From: Tubulanus polymorphus
Taxonomy: Eukaryota; Nemertea; Palaeonemertea; Tubulaniformes; Tubulanidae
Reading direction: 5' to 3'
Length of the DNA: 64,000 nucleotides
NCBI RefSeq assembly: GCF_964204645.1
Contig: NC_134033.1
Coordinates: forward strand, 11,615,155 to 11,679,154
The notes under the pieces were generated by a model that was not told the DNA's origin, did not search any database, and worked only from the letters and a program-made list of their open reading frames with translations. Both the position numbers and the translations under genes were made by a program. Below are positions 13,401-24,274 of this stretch, in pieces; positions within the stretch are counted from its first letter, which is position 1, and each line of letters starts with the position of its first letter.

Positions 13401-16400
13401 TTGGAGCTCTCCACTGCACTATTGCTTCGTGGGTACTGCCATCTTTGACATTGATCGGGCTTTTATACTGCTCCTCGGCCTTTAACTCTAACCCTAACAT
13501 TTAAGCAACTTCTTCAATACATACATTTCAGTGTAATTAGTATAATCATCCATGGGCTGTTGAAATGATGTGCGAACTGAACTGATCGCGATTAAGATTG
13601 GCCCACCACAATTGTGCGAATAGTTTTCCTACCTGGGCGTGGAATTTCTTCTGGAAATTTGGCCCGAAATCCGTCGACATTTGTCCGAGAGCGTTACAAG
13701 CGGCGTAACGAACGCGTGGATGCTGAAAAAAATTACGGAATTAAATACAAAATCAGTCGAAAATTGAAAATTCTACAGCATTTCACTGTGTAACGAATGT
13801 ATAACTATATTGCATCTCCCAACAAAGTAGTGCAATGATTTATAAATAGTTCATTCAAATATCTTTAACTCAATACAGTCACATCTTCATCCACAACTGC
13901 CGAACTGGGTCTAAATGTTTACATCTTACCACATCTTTGAGGAACGGTATAACAGTGCCGACAATGTCGCCTAATATACCTTCCATTTGTTTGTGGCATC
14001 CCTCGCCGCAAGCCGATATCGCCATTAATCCAGCGTGGCGGTACCTCCAATCACCTGAAAATACGCATATTATTAGAATCAAATATCGGTTCAGGTCTGA
14101 GTTACGTACGACTGAACTTACAGCCACGTAACAGGGCTTACTAACGCTTCACTACTCACTGTGGCCTAACATGCTCGGTATATTTGCTGTTATATGCGGC
14201 AACATCGTTTTACCACCTAGACCACAAGCCAGTCGATCCAAAGCACTTTCACCGGTCATAGAATTACTACAAACAAAGCAAGATTGCAACAATTGAACTT
14301 CGGAAATTTCGAAATCTGGTATGGCAAATTCATCATTCACTACAGGGCAACTGTAACTCTACAGCGTAGTATAGATAATGATTTCTAACGGTAAAACGGG
14401 ACAGTTGCAAAGTCCTGACTGAGGTCCATAAGTGGTCTTAAATCTCATGACCTGGGCCAAGTTGTATAGTCGTGAAAGGCTAAAACTGGTCTTAAATCTT
14501 AAGACATGTCTACAAGGTTAAGAATTTAACTGTAGGATCTACAAGGAACTAAACAAAGAACTAAACCGTACCTATCGTTGTCTTCCTCTTCAACCTCATC
14601 CGACAACGACCATTCCGGATCATCTTCAAGGTCGACCATAAACGCTAAAATTTCCGGCACTGAAAATAATGATAAAAATATTCCGACGGTTTTCTAATGC
14701 ACTGCGATTTATCATTACAAGAATTGAGACAATGTCAGTTAATTTTCGAATAATCTGCCTCAGTGAATGTTAAATTCTAATCAATGTAGATATCAGGAGT
14801 AGCTGATAGTCATCATTAGCAGATTTATAAATAAGAGATTTTGCTTATCATTTAATCGAGAGCCATAAATCAGTCGTTGAATCCTCTTGAGAAAATTCTA
14901 TAATCAATTTTTCTCTATTTACCTAATTGAGAAATGAATTGTCCTTTTTTTCGAATCATGGCCGGTGCTGTCTCTGACATGGTAACGATCACTTCTAACG
15001 CTAGATGGCGCAAACTGTCGTCGAGGGAGGAGTTGGACACAACCTTCGGATAAATGAGAAATATGAGCAGATATTGATGATAATGTGAAACAGACATTGG
15101 GTTTATGACAAGTTTTAAGTTCTTAACATCTTCAGCACTTTTGAGAATTAATAAGCCAGCAGTGAGAGGGTTAAACGTCAATAGGAACTTCTTAGCCACT
15201 GATGGAGATGCAATAAATATGCATCATGAAGAATATTTCATTAAACGACGTCAACATTATTATAACAAATTAATCGAAGTACCTTCATACACAGTGTGAT
15301 CACGCTTTCTAAATGGGGACGCAAGAATTTGGGAACTGTTTCAGCGAGCTCAACGAGGCATTGCAGCAATGAATTTTCTTCAGTCTGCGCGACATTTTGT
15401 TCGACAATCTGCAAAAAGTAACCAATAGTTATTAGACCAGAGATTTGAGTGTAATTTTTTCGTAAAACTGGACCCATGAGTCCGTTCAACTGGTCAGAAT
15501 TAGATTTAACTCATTTAACTGTGTTTAAATCTGTTCATTTCCGATGTTATCGAAATAAACCCAGACCTGCGGGGACAGGAAGGAAGGTTCTTATGTGACA
15601 ACGAATTCCATTTTCCATACGCCGCTTACACTACCTTCCAACTGGTTACTTCGTCGATGTACGCTAGACTTTATTATAGCGATATAACATACTTACAGCG
15701 AGGATAGTCGGCACGAAGTCTTTAAAACTAGCGAGAACGTGTTTATCATCTTCGTTGGCCAACATGAACGCAGAGACGGTTCGTACGGCCTCGAAACGCA
15801 CGTTAATCGAGTTCTGATCCAATAAACAACTGTACAACATCTGTTTGATGACCTCGAGATTTTGCGATTGTTGATTACCGAATACGCTCGGGATAGCGCT
15901 GTAACGAATAGAGATAATAGTGTAGGGTTCTTACTGATCAGGATGTCCAAAAAACCCCAATCATTGTTGCCACTTCTGCAGAGTTTCCTGATTTTTCCAA
16001 GTCATAACACAAAATACTGCAAGTGAATATGCTGCAGGTGAATGGAGAAATTCCCCGAATGAATCTGCGGCAAGTGAATGGAGAAATTCCCCGAATGAAT
16101 CTGTGGCAAGTGAATAGAGAAATTCCCCGAATGAATCTGTGGCAGGTGAATGGAGAAATTCCCCGAATGAATCTGTGGCAAGTGAGAATAAGAGAAATTC
16201 CCTGAATGAATCTGTGGCAGGTGAATAGAGAAATTCCCTGAATGAATCTGCAGCAGGTGAATGGAGAAATTCTTAGGTTTAAGTGTTCAAATCAATTCAT
16301 TGTCATTCAGGAATCCATTCACATTTCGATGAAGATACAGCATACGGTGAAAAATAGCGTAGTTAACTTACCCAAATATGTGCAGCGCGCTTTCGCGGAG

Positions 16401-18938
16401 GTCTGCATTCTCTGAGTTAACGCATGCGAACAGGAATTTCAGAATGTCCGGCCATTTATTGTTACAGTCATCATCTGCAGTAAAAAAATCCAGGTTGAAA
16501 CAAAATGTTCTCAGTACAAATAAGTCGAAGTTGGTTATAACACGGTCTTTTATGCTATCAATAATGTGGCCTGGACCCTTAACACTTTCAGTTGCATCTA
16601 CAGAATTCTCACTGCCATTGTGAATGAAAATGCTGAAAGGTTGTGTTGACCGTAGATTGATATCTGGATCAGGAAATCCGTGACAACACCACGGTTTAAA
16701 TCATTATAACGAACCTATCATGATGCGCGCGAGTTCGGCTACGCAGTCGCAGACCTTCTTGCGCAACGACATCAGCGATTCTTGCTGAACGACCTCCAAC
16801 AGCTTGTCGCGTATAAACGACTGAGCCTGCTCGTCTAATTCGTTCCATTTCTCATCCGTAGTAACCGTGATCAGACGACGAAGTAAAACAGCCGCCAAAC
16901 TTCGAATCTGAAAAGAGGGTGCAATTTATTGATTAAACAGTAATTATCATCATTTCAATAGTTTTCAACCAGCTGAACACTGTTAGGGGTATTGCGACAG
17001 TATTCATTCCCTTTCAACCGACCTAACTTCATTCTTAGGGTTGAAATTTCTTTTCCTCCTCTCCTGGCATAATAAGATTAATCAATTTCTACCACCTCGA
17101 CCTACTGACCAACACTGTGGCTCCATTTCTATGAAACACTTTCAAGGACTTTTTTGAACCCCGCTTCAAGGACTATATAAATGTCATGCTTAAGCCAGGA
17201 ATCTTGAAATTCACATTTTCCAGGCATTCTTTTGATCAGATTTGGGGAGCTGTAACAGTGAACTTGCAGTTGATAACTAATGACTGATGCCATTCAAGAA
17301 CCATAACAATGATTTTAGGATTTTACAGCCCATTCCATGATACTAAGGGCCTTGAATTGATTGATCCATTCAAGGAATACTATTTTAACCCGGCAATAAT
17401 ATCAATTTAATATTTCATAGTTAACTCGATCGCAGGTATGATTAGTTCAGTAAATTCAAGGTTTTCTGAAATGATGCGATAGGCCTATAAGATGAATATA
17501 CCTCAGCTGGTTGTCGAGTAGAGTCTGCAATCACTTTCATCAAAAATTCATAACGCCGCTCTTGTGGTAACTTATCGTAAACTTCCTGAAAAAGAAAAAT
17601 GAGTATGACAAAGATGAATAATTGGGCTTCAATTACATAATTAATTACAGGGTCCGATCTAAGGAATAAAAGCCACTTGCCCGGGGGAAGGGGGGGGCAA
17701 GCATATCTGAAATTTCACTTGCCCCCTCCAAAAGCTACTTGCCCTACACAGGCAGTCTGATTGGGGGCACTATCATCCATTGTATTGAGTGGGAAAAAAG
17801 CTTAGTGACATAAAATTGCACAAGCCTAATGGACAAGTGATAATGATAACCTACTTGCCCTGATGAGAATATACCTGTCCCGGGCAATCAGACAAGTGCT
17901 TAGATCAGACCCTGAATTATGTGCAATGCGCAAAACAAGCGCATAATTAACCGCAAATCCAGAAGGTTACGTTAAGGGTCTGTTATAGAGTTAGGATTAG
18001 AGTTAAGGGTTAGGGGACCAAACCAAAGGTTTGGAGACCCAACTAGTGCAGCAGGTTATTCCAGGAAAAATAAGTATGAATTAATCGTTGTAGTGAGGCG
18101 GTTGATGCCTCGGGGCGTGTTTGTGTCGAGTCGTCGTATCCAGTCTTGATCGGCTGCTTTGGGGATCGGTCTCGTCAGGCCTAGGGTTAGGTTTAGTGCT
18201 AGGCCTACTAACATGTAGTGAAACATTCAGTGGGATTCCATTAACCTCGACGGTCTAGTAGAAACACACTGCGCTAGCAGTATACTGGCTCAGGTTCGAA
18301 TTCCGCTCTATTTTCTCTAACTCGGTTCTCCACTCTTTCTTCGTTGAAGTCCAAGTCGCCATGCATACACACTCACAGTGTAAATTAGCATTCATTGGAT
18401 CAAAATCTGGACAGATTCAAATTAAATTTCTTAATTTGAAACAAAGTTTGGGTTTAATCTGGTAAATAAATTTTGAGCTGGCTGCACAATATATGCCCAA
18501 GGCGTGCTCAAGTCAGTGAGAGGATCCAAATACTTTTTTGACAACAGCAGCTGCCTGCATTACTTTCATTAGAAATTTTGACAAGATACAAGATTGACAC
18601 AATCATTTAAATCATTTTTGTAAGTTCTTCAGCAGCAGATTTCACATGAATTTGACCCGGTTTTCAGAGACAGTTTTCCCAGAGTTTTTTTTCAGACTAT
18701 CAAAGACTGGCGGCCGCGCCGTGTGTAGGCTACGGCATCCGCCGGCACCACATGTGTGCAACGGCGCAAATGAAGCCGATTATTCACGATTTAGTGCGCT
18801 CTCTTTCGCCGAACGACTATTTTCCAGAATTGAATAAACAGCTGAATAAAGATTTACCTCGGCCGGAGTGCGAACATCGTGGTCGGGACTCAACAGGCTG
18901 TGCAGTAACTGCTCAAACATTACCACGTCGTCGGCCAT
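1453..18938 (-). CDS. IPO5: Importin-5 (karyopherin beta-3/RanBP5), complete, 23 coding exons
   Basis: Nuclear import receptor of the importin-beta family, built of HEAT repeats, that carries cargo such as ribosomal proteins and histones through the nuclear pore under Ran control. Coding exons in transcript order: 18938-18858, 17585-17502, 16907-16715, 16474-16372, 15898-15697, 15408-15283, 15043-14923, 14659-14572, 14266-14160, 14054-13930, 13722-13633, 10994-10821, 10413-10174, 9811-9616, 9164-8946, 8543-8371, 8112-8001, 7834-7656, 7321-7247, 7063-6919, 6653-6425, 6059-5918, 1536-1453. They join in frame to 3,288 nt, or 1,095 residues plus stop; human IPO5 is about 1,097. Conserved blocks include [87 protein letters not shown] and [10 protein letters not shown]. 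The start is the ATG beginning [12 protein letters not shown]. All introns are GT-AG except 8945-8544. The stop codon overlaps an AATAAA. The introns host the snoRNA-like elements and the minisatellite. Confidence 0.97.
1585..1735. repeat. Short tandem repeat, 39-bp unit, about 3.5 copies
   Basis: Three to four diverged copies of a 39-bp unit built around agttccacagttg and separated by gggttcgatttgattctga-like sequence. It lies in the last IPO5 intron, just upstream (minus sense) of the final coding exon. Confidence 0.7.
2226..5660. repeat. 43-bp minisatellite, about 79 copies, in the last IPO5 intron
   Basis: Head-to-tail copies of a 43-bp unit whose core reads ctcattgagacaagaggtcg on the plus strand, followed by ctcacctagtaacagactcag. 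Copies are highly similar. Variants include cccag for cctag, gcgctc or gtgctc for gctctc, and an internal 5-bp duplication (gacaagacaagagg) seen at about 2761 and 3282. The array lies entirely inside the intron between the exons at 5918-6059 and 1453-1536, so it is transcribed in the IPO5 pre-mRNA. On that strand most units contain CTAGGTGAG. Confidence 0.97.
7484..7554 (-). ncRNA. Box C/D snoRNA-like, family A copy 1
   Basis: Read on the minus strand: terminal stem TTTGCC/GGCGAA, box C GTGATGA (7547-7541), guide ...TTTACTACCACCAT, box D' CTGA (7521-7518), box C' TGATGATT (7510-7503), box D CTGA (7493-7490). It is in the sense orientation of IPO5, inside the intron 7655-7322, about 100 nt from the 5' splice site. 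This is the expected layout for an intron-processed box C/D snoRNA that guides 2'-O-methylation. Confidence 0.8.
8544..8945 (-). other. AT-AC (U12-type) intron of IPO5
   Basis: Read on the minus strand, the coding exon ends ...TTCCACGATG and the intron begins ATATCCTTTT, matching the U12 donor consensus ATATCCTT. Near the other end TTCTTTAAC closely matches the U12 branch-site consensus TTCCTTAAC. It is followed 14 nt later by the terminal AC (...GGTGATTAC), and coding resumes TGGTGCGAATC in frame. No GT-AG pair gives a conserved junction here: the protein must pass from FYFHD to VRIAAAES. Confidence 0.88.
9378..9523. mobile_element. Dispersed inverted-repeat element (CAGTTGC family)
   Basis: The ends read GGGGCCAGTTGCGCAGT and, inverted, GGGACCAGTTGCATAGT. 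The interior contains palindromic aagactggtctta. Related copies or fragments lie at about 9991-10094, 14397-14520, 31480-31568, 33318-33462 and perhaps 50725-50790. This suggests a non-autonomous DNA transposon family common in the genome. This copy is in the AGGAAG-side intron between the exons at 8946-9164 and 9616-9811. Confidence 0.6.
11371..11440 (-). ncRNA. Box C/D snoRNA-like, family B copy 1
   Basis: On the minus strand: stem TTTTGCC/GGCGAA, box C ATGATGA (11432-11426), short guide CCATCAGCTACTC, box D' CTGA (11412-11409), C'-like TGATTAG, box D CTGA (11380-11377). It lies in the IPO5 intron 13632-10995, sense to the host gene. Confidence 0.75.
11675..11748 (-). ncRNA. Box C/D snoRNA-like, family A copy 2
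   Basis: Stem ATTGTC/GGCAAT, in which a U-G wobble keeps pairing despite a substitution. Box C GTGATGA (11741-11735), guide TTTTTACTACCACCAT, box D' CTGA, box C' TGATGATT and box D CTGA (11684-11681) follow in order. It lies in the IPO5 intron 13632-10995, sense strand. Confidence 0.78.
11922..11997 (-). ncRNA. Box C/D snoRNA-like, family A copy 3
   Basis: Box C GTGATGA (11990-11984), the same ACTACCACCAT guide, D' CTGA, C' TGATGATT and D CTGA (11934-11931). The terminal stem TTTTGCCA/...GGCAA carries two extra bases next to box D. It lies in the same IPO5 intron, sense strand. Confidence 0.76.
12131..12201 (-). ncRNA. Box C/D snoRNA-like, family B copy 2
   Basis: Stem TTTTGCCT/AGGCAAA, box C ATGATGA (12193-12187), guide TCATCAGCTACTC, D' CTGA, C'-like TGATTAG and D CTGA (12140-12137). 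The C-D' segment is conserved with copy 1, while the C'-D segment differs. Confidence 0.75.
12435..12508 (-). ncRNA. Box C/D snoRNA-like, family A copy 4 (diverged)
   Basis: The box C position reads CTGATGA instead of RTGATGA and the C' position reads TGACGATT. The guide TTTTTACTACCACCAT, D' CTGA, D CTGA (12444-12441) and the TTGC/GCAA stem are kept. It may be a decaying copy. Confidence 0.65.
12565..12638 (-). ncRNA. Box C/D snoRNA-like, family A copy 5
   Basis: Stem ATTTGCC/GGCAATTT, box C GTGATGA (12630-12624), guide TATTACTACCACCAT, D' CTGA, C' TGATGATT and D CTGA (12576-12573). Flanking bases differ from the other copies, but all boxes and the guide are intact. Confidence 0.78.
14753..14824 (-). 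ncRNA. Box C/D snoRNA-like, family B copy 3
   Basis: Strong terminal stem ATCTGC/GCAGAT, box C ATGATGA (14816-14810), guide CTATCAGCTACTC, D' CTGA, C'-like TGATTAG and D CTGA (14763-14760). It lies alone in the 263-nt IPO5 intron 14922-14660. One C/D snoRNA per short intron is the usual animal arrangement. Confidence 0.8.
16023..16270. repeat. 36-bp tandem repeat, about 6.5 copies
   Basis: The unit reads gaatctgtggcaagtgaatg followed by gagaaattccccgaat, and copies differ at a few positions. It lies in the IPO5 intron between the exons at 16372-16474 and 15697-15898. The open frame through it is a by-product of a unit length divisible by three. Confidence 0.9.
17648..17914. mobile_element. 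hAT-like MITE
   Basis: The left end CAGGGTCCGATCTAAG and the inverted right end CAGGGTCTGATCTAAG match at 15 of 16 positions over a 267-bp element. CAGGG termini are typical of hAT-type elements. A clear 8-bp target duplication is not visible; the flanks share only aatta. It lies in the IPO5 intron between the exons at 17502-17585 and 18858-18938. Confidence 0.65.
18240..18315 (+). mobile_element. Possible tRNA-derived SINE fragment
   Basis: It contains a B-box-like GGTTCGAATTC after a possible anticodon-arm hairpin (ACTGC/GCAGT) and a D-arm-like GGTCTAGTAG. It does not fold as a full tRNA. It sits in the first IPO5 intron. Confidence 0.3.
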
Positions 18939-20285
18939 TTTACACCCGAGAATGGCGGAAAGGCAGCGACTAGATCACAGACGCCGTCGTCGATGACATC
19001 ATATCAAACCAATTCAAATCTTCTTCGGCAGGGTTCAGATCTTCAGATCGTGCGCACGTCAAGCGAGGCGAAAGCAATGGCGAAGGTCGCTAGGGCAAAA
19101 TGTTATGTACCGTGTTCAGGGGGCCCGAACGCGCCATCCTCCTTTTTCAGTAGAGTGGTGCCCTTTTTGAAAATTGAAGAAGATAAAATCTAATTTGACC
19201 AGCCCGCGGGGCAAGATTTGAAACGTGCCTACTCAGCCCTTGCCGACTCAATCAATGACCGAATGAACCAATGATGAATGTGTAGCCTATCGATAGTTGA
19301 TTTCATGGCCTACCGTTGGAAGATTCCTCAGTTTATCAGAAAACTTTGAAAGTTTCCTAGTTTCCATAGCTCGCTGACGAGATACGGTACTCAAAAGGAT
19401 TTTTACTTCTTGAAAAATCCGGGGGGGTTTCGCCGGTTTTCCTCACAGCGGGGAAATTGTGCATAGCAAAAAAAAAAACTTTTTACAAATCGATACCATT
19501 TCGACATGACACGATTAATCGCATCACTTTCATCCTTTTTGATGAAAATGATCAACTTTTTTCGTTTCCAGTGGCACCACATTAACATTTTAAGTTTTGT
19601 CCTAGGAAACGTTTCACGTTCACTAGGCTCAATTCAGTGGGGAAGGATACTGTACTAAATAGAATGAAATTCGTTGCTATTTTGAGGAGGATTTGGCTGC
19701 CTGCTTTTACTGAAGTGTGCGATTGGAACACAGAGATCTACGTCTAATAAATTTTTAGTTCAAAGAGTGGGAACAGCAACTATAAAGCTTGACCAAAACT
19801 GCGACTTGTTTTTTGTTTTCCGACACTTAGTGTTCCGGGAGAAGTGTCCTTCTGCGCGGCGGCCTGGTCGTCTTCCCGGCCACTGAGAATACTTCAGTCA
19901 ACTCGGTCAGGACGGGCCTCCCCTTTGGTTGAAGCAGAAAAACCTAAAGGTAGGGACACACGAGCCCCTACCTTAACATATGAGGAATTCAATATTGCTC
20001 TCTGTGAAGTACGAGAAAGTCCTTATTATTTACATCTACCCACCGCCGGACCAGTCTCTCACGGGCGCCAACAAAAGAACGTCAATAAATTTAATTTATT
20101 CCATTGTTTCACCCTATTCCGTATTTTAGTTAATGGTCGGTTCCATATTTTATTGTTTATCTTTTAATATTACAGCGCTGTGTAAACAAATTTGTCAATT
20201 TTTGTCAAAGGCGTCAATTTTCTATTTCCGGGTTTGCGGAGCAGTTTTTTCTATTTCTTGCCTTCGAAGGTTACCCGTGAAAAAC
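18939..20285. promoter_or_regulatory. Shared upstream region of IPO5 and COMMD2
   Basis: This is the 1.35-kb gap between divergent start codons (IPO5 minus at 18938, COMMD2 plus at 20286). It must hold both 5' UTRs and promoters. No TATA box is evident at a sensible distance from either gene, as expected for housekeeping genes. No other convincing gene is seen. Confidence 0.5.
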
Positions 20286-23200
20286 ATGCTTTTAGTGCTC
20301 GACGATGTACATAAGAAACATTTACAGTACATCACAAGTGTCGATGTGAATGGTGTGTATAAAAGATAAAGCGAGCAAATGAAGTCAATTCATTCAATCC
20401 CATTCCCAGACTCAGAGACAGTGTTTATGGAAATCAATCTGGTTTCAGTTCACCTTTCCACTCTGAGGTGTTGCTGTAATTAAAGTTGAAGAATATGTAA
20501 TAGATGAAATCTAAGTGACGGACGCTTCGTCACCGCAGCTTGATTTAATTTTCACGACTAAGATTAAGAAATCATAACGATTCGAAAACAACCTCGTTCA
20601 CGTATGGAGTATAACAAAAACACTCAAAATAGTGTCAGTGACTAAAGGAACACCGAGAAAATTAATTGTTGTCAATGAAACTGGAAAGAAACTCTTACTA
20701 ACTCTTAAAGTCTATCAATTTTATTTCGATGTTGAAATTGTTCTGTAGATTTGGGCCCCGAGCATTAAATTATTGAAGAAATTAAATCAATTCTCATTGT
20801 TAAGCTTGGAAAAATGAAAACTGATGCCATGTAGTTAAGTGGTGGGGGAAAGAAGATGAAACTTCAACTTTAAGGTTCGATTAATTTCTGGTTATTAAAA
20901 ATTTTGGCTTATATTTTGATTAGGAAAATTATGACGAACCTGTTCATTTCATCTGTAGATCAAATGAAATTCAATTTTCTATGAAAATAACTTGACCCAT
21001 TCCTTAACTAAATATAAACTGGTGTTTGGCTACCCGGGACATGTCGGTTTACCACTGCTAAAAAGATTACTATTTCGATTTGTATCAGGAATTTTTCAAT
21101 GGTTTATAAACCACTTTGTAAAACCCGAAATGTAAAAACCGACATTATGGTGAAACTGAGACGGTTTGCAAGATCGAAGAATTTGACCTGGTGTTAATTT
21201 AGAAATGAGCTCCATTTGAAAAGTAAAGGAAGACGAGAAAAAATGAAAGACACGTTGAAACGCTTCGATCGCATAATTTTTTTCTGCCAGAAAAAAAAAA
21301 TCGAATAAATTATCAGCAGTAAAATTTAAATGTCAATACAAAAATTGATTTCTCTCGCAAAAAATATTTATTTGTTTCTAATTCTCGGGGGTATGTCGAG
21401 TACCAGGAATCTACGGCTCAAAATTAATAGTGCACGTGGCCAGCGGTACCGAATTCCTTATTTGGTGAAAGAAGGGGCGGAGACTAATGTTTTTGCCGAC
21501 CGCGATGTCGCTGATGTCGCTGCTCCGCGGAGCGAGACCGTGCCGCCTTGAAATTTTAAGCAAATCGTACGACAACGCGACTCATCGCAGTTTTAGGGTC
21601 ATTAAACTTGATAAATGATCACATATTTCAGCGCTGCGGCTGGGGTTGACTGTCGCACGCGCGTGCGAGAGCGTAATTCTCAGGGATTCGAACCTGCGAT
21701 GGCTGAACCGGGCCCCGGCGCGTGGTTTGTTTATTATGAATTCGCTCCCCGTTGCTAAGGGAATTTCAGCTATTTTCGAACTCGTTCGATCAACGCGGTT
21801 CATTGTTAAACTATTCATCGACCCAATCTTGTTCGAAATTTCATGAAATAAATAAATTCTGAAATAACCCGATCCATAAATTGCCTTATTTTAGTTATTT
21901 CGCTGCCGGATTTTAGCGTGACGTAATTCTACTTCCGATTTCCCCATGAACTTCAAACCGGATGTCAAGTGACGTCATTTTTTTCTGACTTTGTCAGCTA
22001 GTCAGAATCGGTTAAGAAGACACTTCGAAGTATCCACATATACGCGTTTACCAAAGGGACGTCCTCCGGGCGCCTATGGCGCCCGACGTCCGTCTAATAT
22101 TTTTATGGTTAAGTTACGTACATGAACAACAGTAGGGACACCTAAACTGCAGCCAGTCGCTCCCACTTTTGTACTGAAATCTCGACTATTGTACCGGTAA
22201 TTCTTGTTTTATGATACATTTCAGTGCTGCAGGAGTTTTGTCGTATGTCCCTTGAATTCATACGCAAAGGTATAAATTCAAAGGTCTACCAGGCAGCAGC
22301 ACGTAAGTAAAAGTGATTAAAAACTAAAAGTGATTTAAAAGCGATTTTCAGAAAGTTCATTTCGATGATTGGCTGATTGTTTATGATTTATTTCCTCGTT
22401 TAGAAAAATTGAATGTCGATGTTGAGACTGTGCAGCATGGAATTGAAGGTTTAATGTACCTGTTATCGGAAAGTTCGAAACTTATGGTGAGTTTATGCGG
22501 GTACCTTGTATCTATATGGTCCGTTTAGACCCTGCACTTCCACACACTTAATTATCATTCTTCTAAGTTTTGATAGTCCAGGTTTCACTTGTGTTGAGGA
22601 CCTCACCTCAGAAAGCTTCACTCGTTTTCAGAACTTCATCAGAGATTTTTTTTTATTGAAAATGAACTACGAATGCCTGACATTAACTGACCAGTCACTA
22701 AACCACAGTCGGGTTACTGACGGTTGGCTATGATTTCCATACACACCCATCACATCTGCTGGGAATGAAACCATCAACTATCTTCAACGTGTTACATACC
22801 ATCCGAGAAAGTGTTAGGCCTAGGGCCTACCGGTATATACATAAAGCCCTTTAGTTCTGTTTTTAAATGTTTTTTTCTTCATGAAATCCAGGTGAATGAA
22901 ATAGACTTCCACGATTCGATCCTGACGCTTGGATTCGACGATGAACTCAAAAAAGTTCTACAACAAGTCTACGAAACGAATCGCGATGAAATTCGTCGAA
23001 TATTGTCGAATATGATCTTGGAGCTGCCGCATTATACAAACCTCGAATGGCGATTAGAAGTTGAAGTAAGAAGCATTTACATGTTGTACATTATTAACCG
23101 TCGGTATAATTGCTGCTTTATCCAAAGAGTATTCTGCCTTATCCATGCAGGCCAAGTGCCCTCAAAAATATCACCCCACAAAATTTTTTTGTGACCAAGG

Positions 23201-23621
23201 TTTTCTAGCTATAATATTTTTTCAACGCATGAAATGACCAAAAGCACCCCCTAAAATGTTGTGGAAGTATCCAGAGTATGTGGTGTTTCGTAAAAAGTGC
23301 CCCTTTCTCTCATTGGACACCCCTCCCCCCATGGAAAATCGTAGATCCGCCCCTGCCATGTGGATTCCACCTTCCAATTTTCCACGAAATCGTCCCTAAA
23401 TGTGATATATTTTCACCTTTCAGTTGGCCAGTCGATCGTTGAGACATCAAACCAATCCGATCGTTACGCTGAAGTTGACGACGGAAGAATACGGCGAAAC
23501 GAAAACGCAAATATTGCAAACGGATCCGGTGAATTTAGTCCACCTGACGAATACATTAGACGCGGCTTTGCAAGAAATGAAAACGGCGCATTGTCGCCGA
23601 ATAGTTCGAAATATCAAATGA
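20286..23621 (+). CDS. COMMD2: COMM domain-containing protein 2, complete, 5 exons
   Basis: COMMD proteins assemble into the hetero-decameric Commander complex, which recycles endosomal cargo. Exons: 20286-20352, 22225-22302, 22404-22486, 22892-23065, 23424-23621. These sum to 600 nt, or 199 residues, the same length as human COMMD2. The N-terminal helical part begins MLLVLDDVHKKHL. The middle contains VQHGIEGLMYLLSESSKLM and HYTNLEWRLEVE. The C-terminal COMM domain ends in CRRIVRNIK, which is nearly invariant in this family. All introns are GT-AG and the frame is unbroken. An AATAAA at 23707-23712 is a likely polyadenylation signal. Intron 1 (1.9 kb) contains a GC-rich palindrome at 22057-22091. 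Confidence 0.97.
22057..22091. repeat. GC-rich palindrome
   Basis: Arms GGACGTC plus GGGCGCC pair perfectly with GGCGCCC plus GACGTCC. There is a CTCC bulge on one side and a 3-nt loop. It lies in COMMD2 intron 1 and has no assigned role. Confidence 0.7.
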
Positions 23622-23741
23622 GAAGTGTCTTCAGTTCGTACGCGGCTCGCGTGTCAATGTTCGTGTTAATACAGTAGAATCCGCTTAATTCCGATCATTT
23701 TACACGAATAAAATTAATCTGGTTTACGAGAAATCCAGATT

Positions 23742-24274
23742 AAGGCCACACCAAAAGAAAACCCTGTTTCTCGGGCCCGACCGACCCGATATTTTGTCAT
23801 TTCAAATAATTATTTTCGAAATAAAATAAAATTTCCTACCGACCCTATTTCAAAATTGTGGATGAAATAACTATTTTCAAAAATATATATGTGGCCAACC
23901 GACTACAAAGCTCTCCATTCTCGTAAATATTTTTTTTTTTTTCGTGAAATCGTGATGTCGGCACAGAGACGACATGATAAAAAATATCTTATTACATCGG
24001 ATTTAACAATTTTATTCTGGATATGGTACTTGTGTGCTCAGACAACGTTGCTAATCAGATATTGATGGCAACCTTGGATTGTAAAATTCCAGGAATTCCG
24101 TATATAATATATTATACGCCTATTCAGGATTTTGATGTTATGTTGAAATTATTTACGGCGACCTACCCACTGTCAGAAGAATACCCCAAATTTTTTTTTC
24201 TATAAAAAAAAAAAAAATTCCCTACCGACCTACCCATTTTGGTGATTGCCCCGCCCGGTTTTTGGTGTGGCCTA
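23742..24274. mobile_element. Non-autonomous DNA transposon with GGCCACACCAAAA ends
   Basis: The left end (taaGGCCACACCAAAA) and right end (TTTTGGTGTGGCCtaa) form a 13-bp perfect inverted repeat about 530 bp apart. Subterminal sequence is also related: CCGACCGACCC on the left matches accgacctaccc on the right. No transposase frame is present. It inserted about 120 bp downstream of the COMMD2 stop. Confidence 0.75.

Noticed and set aside
16023-16205. Repetitive open frame reading [12 protein letters not shown]
   Set aside because: It is a 36-bp intronic tandem repeat inside IPO5 whose length is a multiple of three.
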